From: Actinomycetes bacterium
GTDB taxonomy: Bacteria; Actinomycetota; Actinomycetes; Mycobacteriales; Micromonosporaceae
DNA: 17,033 bases
NCBI GenBank assembly: GCA_023402505.1
Contig: JAEYGD010000391.1
Span: 1-17,033, forward strand
Direction: 5' to 3'
The notes beneath the pieces are model-generated. The model was not told the DNA's origin. It worked only from the letters and a program-made list of their open reading frames with translations, and ran no database searches. The position numbers and the translations under genes are program-made. Below, piece by piece: positions 16,324 through 17,033 of the stretch; position 1 is the stretch's first letter, and each line of letters begins with the position of its first letter.

Positions 16324-17033
16324 GTGGACGTCGAGCCGGTCGAGTGCGCCCCCGAGCAGCGGTTCCGGCGTACGACCCTGCGGCAGCGCTGGGTGGACCT
16401 CACCTTCCTGCACTGGGGTGTCGCACCGGACCTCGTCGCGCCTCTGCTGCCGGCCGAAACCCGCCCGGACACCCTCGACGGGCTGACCTACGTCGGCCTG
16501 ATCGGCTTCCGCATGGTCGGGCTGGGCCTGGGCCGCGGGCCGGGCGTGCCGTACCTCGGCAGCTTCTGCGAGACGAACGTCCGGCTGTACTCGGTCGACG
16601 GCGCCGGTCGGCGCGCCGTGGTGTTCCGCTCGCTCGACGCGTCCCGCCTGGTCCCGGTGCTCGTCGCCCGGGCCACCCTGCGCCTGCCGTACCTGTGGTC
16701 GGCGATGCGGCTGGACCGCGACGGCGACCGGCTCACCTACCGCTGCCGGCGCCGCTGGCCCGGCCCGGCCGGCGCGCGCAGCCGGATGGTGGTCTCGGTC
16801 GGCCCGCCGATCGCCGAGCCGAGCCCGCTGGAGCACTTCGTCACCGCCCGGTGGGGGCTGCACACCCGCGCGTACGGACGCACGCTGCACCTGCCGAACT
16901 GGCATCCCCGCTGGCCGCTGCACCGGGCCGAGCTGCTGCACCTCGACGACGAGCTGGTCACCGCCGCCGGGCTGCCGCCACCGGCCGGACCGCCGGCCAG
17001 CGTGCTCTACTCGCCGGGCGTCCCGGTCCGGTT
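16324..17033 (+). CDS. DUF2071 family protein (YqjF-like), cut by window end
   Basis: Open from GTG 16324 to the window edge without a stop (236 codons). It matches the DUF2071 (COG3361, YqjF-like) family, whose biochemical function is unknown. Landmarks are QRWVDLTFLHWGVAPDLVAPLLP, YVGLIGFRM, the conserved FCETNVRLYSVDG block, the HFVTARWGLHTR segment and, at the very end, VLYSPGVPVR, which in this family lies close to the C-terminus, so only a few codons are probably missing. AGGA nine bases upstream, or the closer GGAGGG, would serve as ribosome site. No signal peptide or membrane helix is seen. It is divergent from furA, 107 bases apart, so it shares the promoter region. Control by FurA is possible but unsupported. 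Confidence 0.88.
   Translation, partial: MDVEPVECAPEQRFRRTTLRQRWVDLTFLHWGVAPDLVAPLLPAETRPDTLDGLTYVGLIGFRMVGLGLGRGPGVPYLGSFCETNVRLYSVDGAGRRAVVFRSLDASRLVPVLVARATLRLPYLWSAMRLDRDGDRLTYRCRRRWPGPAGARSRMVVSVGPPIAEPSPLEHFVTARWGLHTRAYGRTLHLPNWHPRWPLHRAELLHLDDELVTAAGLPPPAGPPASVLYSPGVPVR

Overview
The window is chromosomal DNA from a very GC-rich actinobacterium. The evidence is strong G/C bias at third codon positions, many GTG/TTG starts, a furA-katG pair of the mycobacterial/Streptomyces type, and actinobacterial-style secreted enzymes. The gene content and style would fit Micromonosporaceae (Micromonospora or a relative), but this is recognition, not proof. There is no sign of phage, transposon, CRISPR, rRNA or tRNA. 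Genes are packed tightly, no gene-free stretch exceeds 300 bases, and every convergent junction has a strong hairpin or at least one terminator.

Left part (1-6970), exported enzymes and transport. 88-3453 encodes a secreted family 92 glycoside hydrolase (alpha-mannosidase-like) with two tandem copies of a C-terminal beta-sandwich-like domain. It converges on an EamA/DMT-family exporter (3509-4498, minus). The exporter is divergent from a LysR-type regulator (4580-5479), and the short AT-rich gap between them carries LysR-box-like dyads. A secreted trypsin-like serine protease (5741-6754) follows, with its own promoter region and a textbook terminator.

Middle part (6969-11234). A RimJ/RimL-type GNAT acetyltransferase on the minus strand is divergent from a four-gene plus-strand operon. 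The operon encodes a DUF1223 thioredoxin-fold protein (CxxC), a soluble DipZ-like thioredoxin/carbohydrate-binding-like protein whose active site reads CxxW instead of CxxC, the methionine sulfoxide reductase MsrA, and an epoxide hydrolase of the microsomal/juvenile-hormone type. The first two genes overlap by four bases.

Right part (11261-17033). A minus-strand operon converges on the previous one: furA (peroxide-sensing Fur-family repressor), katG (catalase-peroxidase) and a large multi-spanning membrane protein with a serine alpha/beta-hydrolase catalytic set at its C-terminus. A candidate FurA operator overlaps an apparently leaderless furA promoter. A DUF2071 gene, cut by the window end, is divergent from furA.

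Taken together, 7.8-16.2 kb reads as a reactive-oxygen and electrophile defence locus made of two convergent operons: peroxide sensing and removal, protein methionine repair, two thioredoxin-fold proteins and epoxide detoxification. Its two least understood members are the CxxW DipZ-like protein and the katG-linked membrane hydrolase. They are the best candidates for something undescribed. I did not find a clear defence island, biosynthetic cluster or new RNA system.
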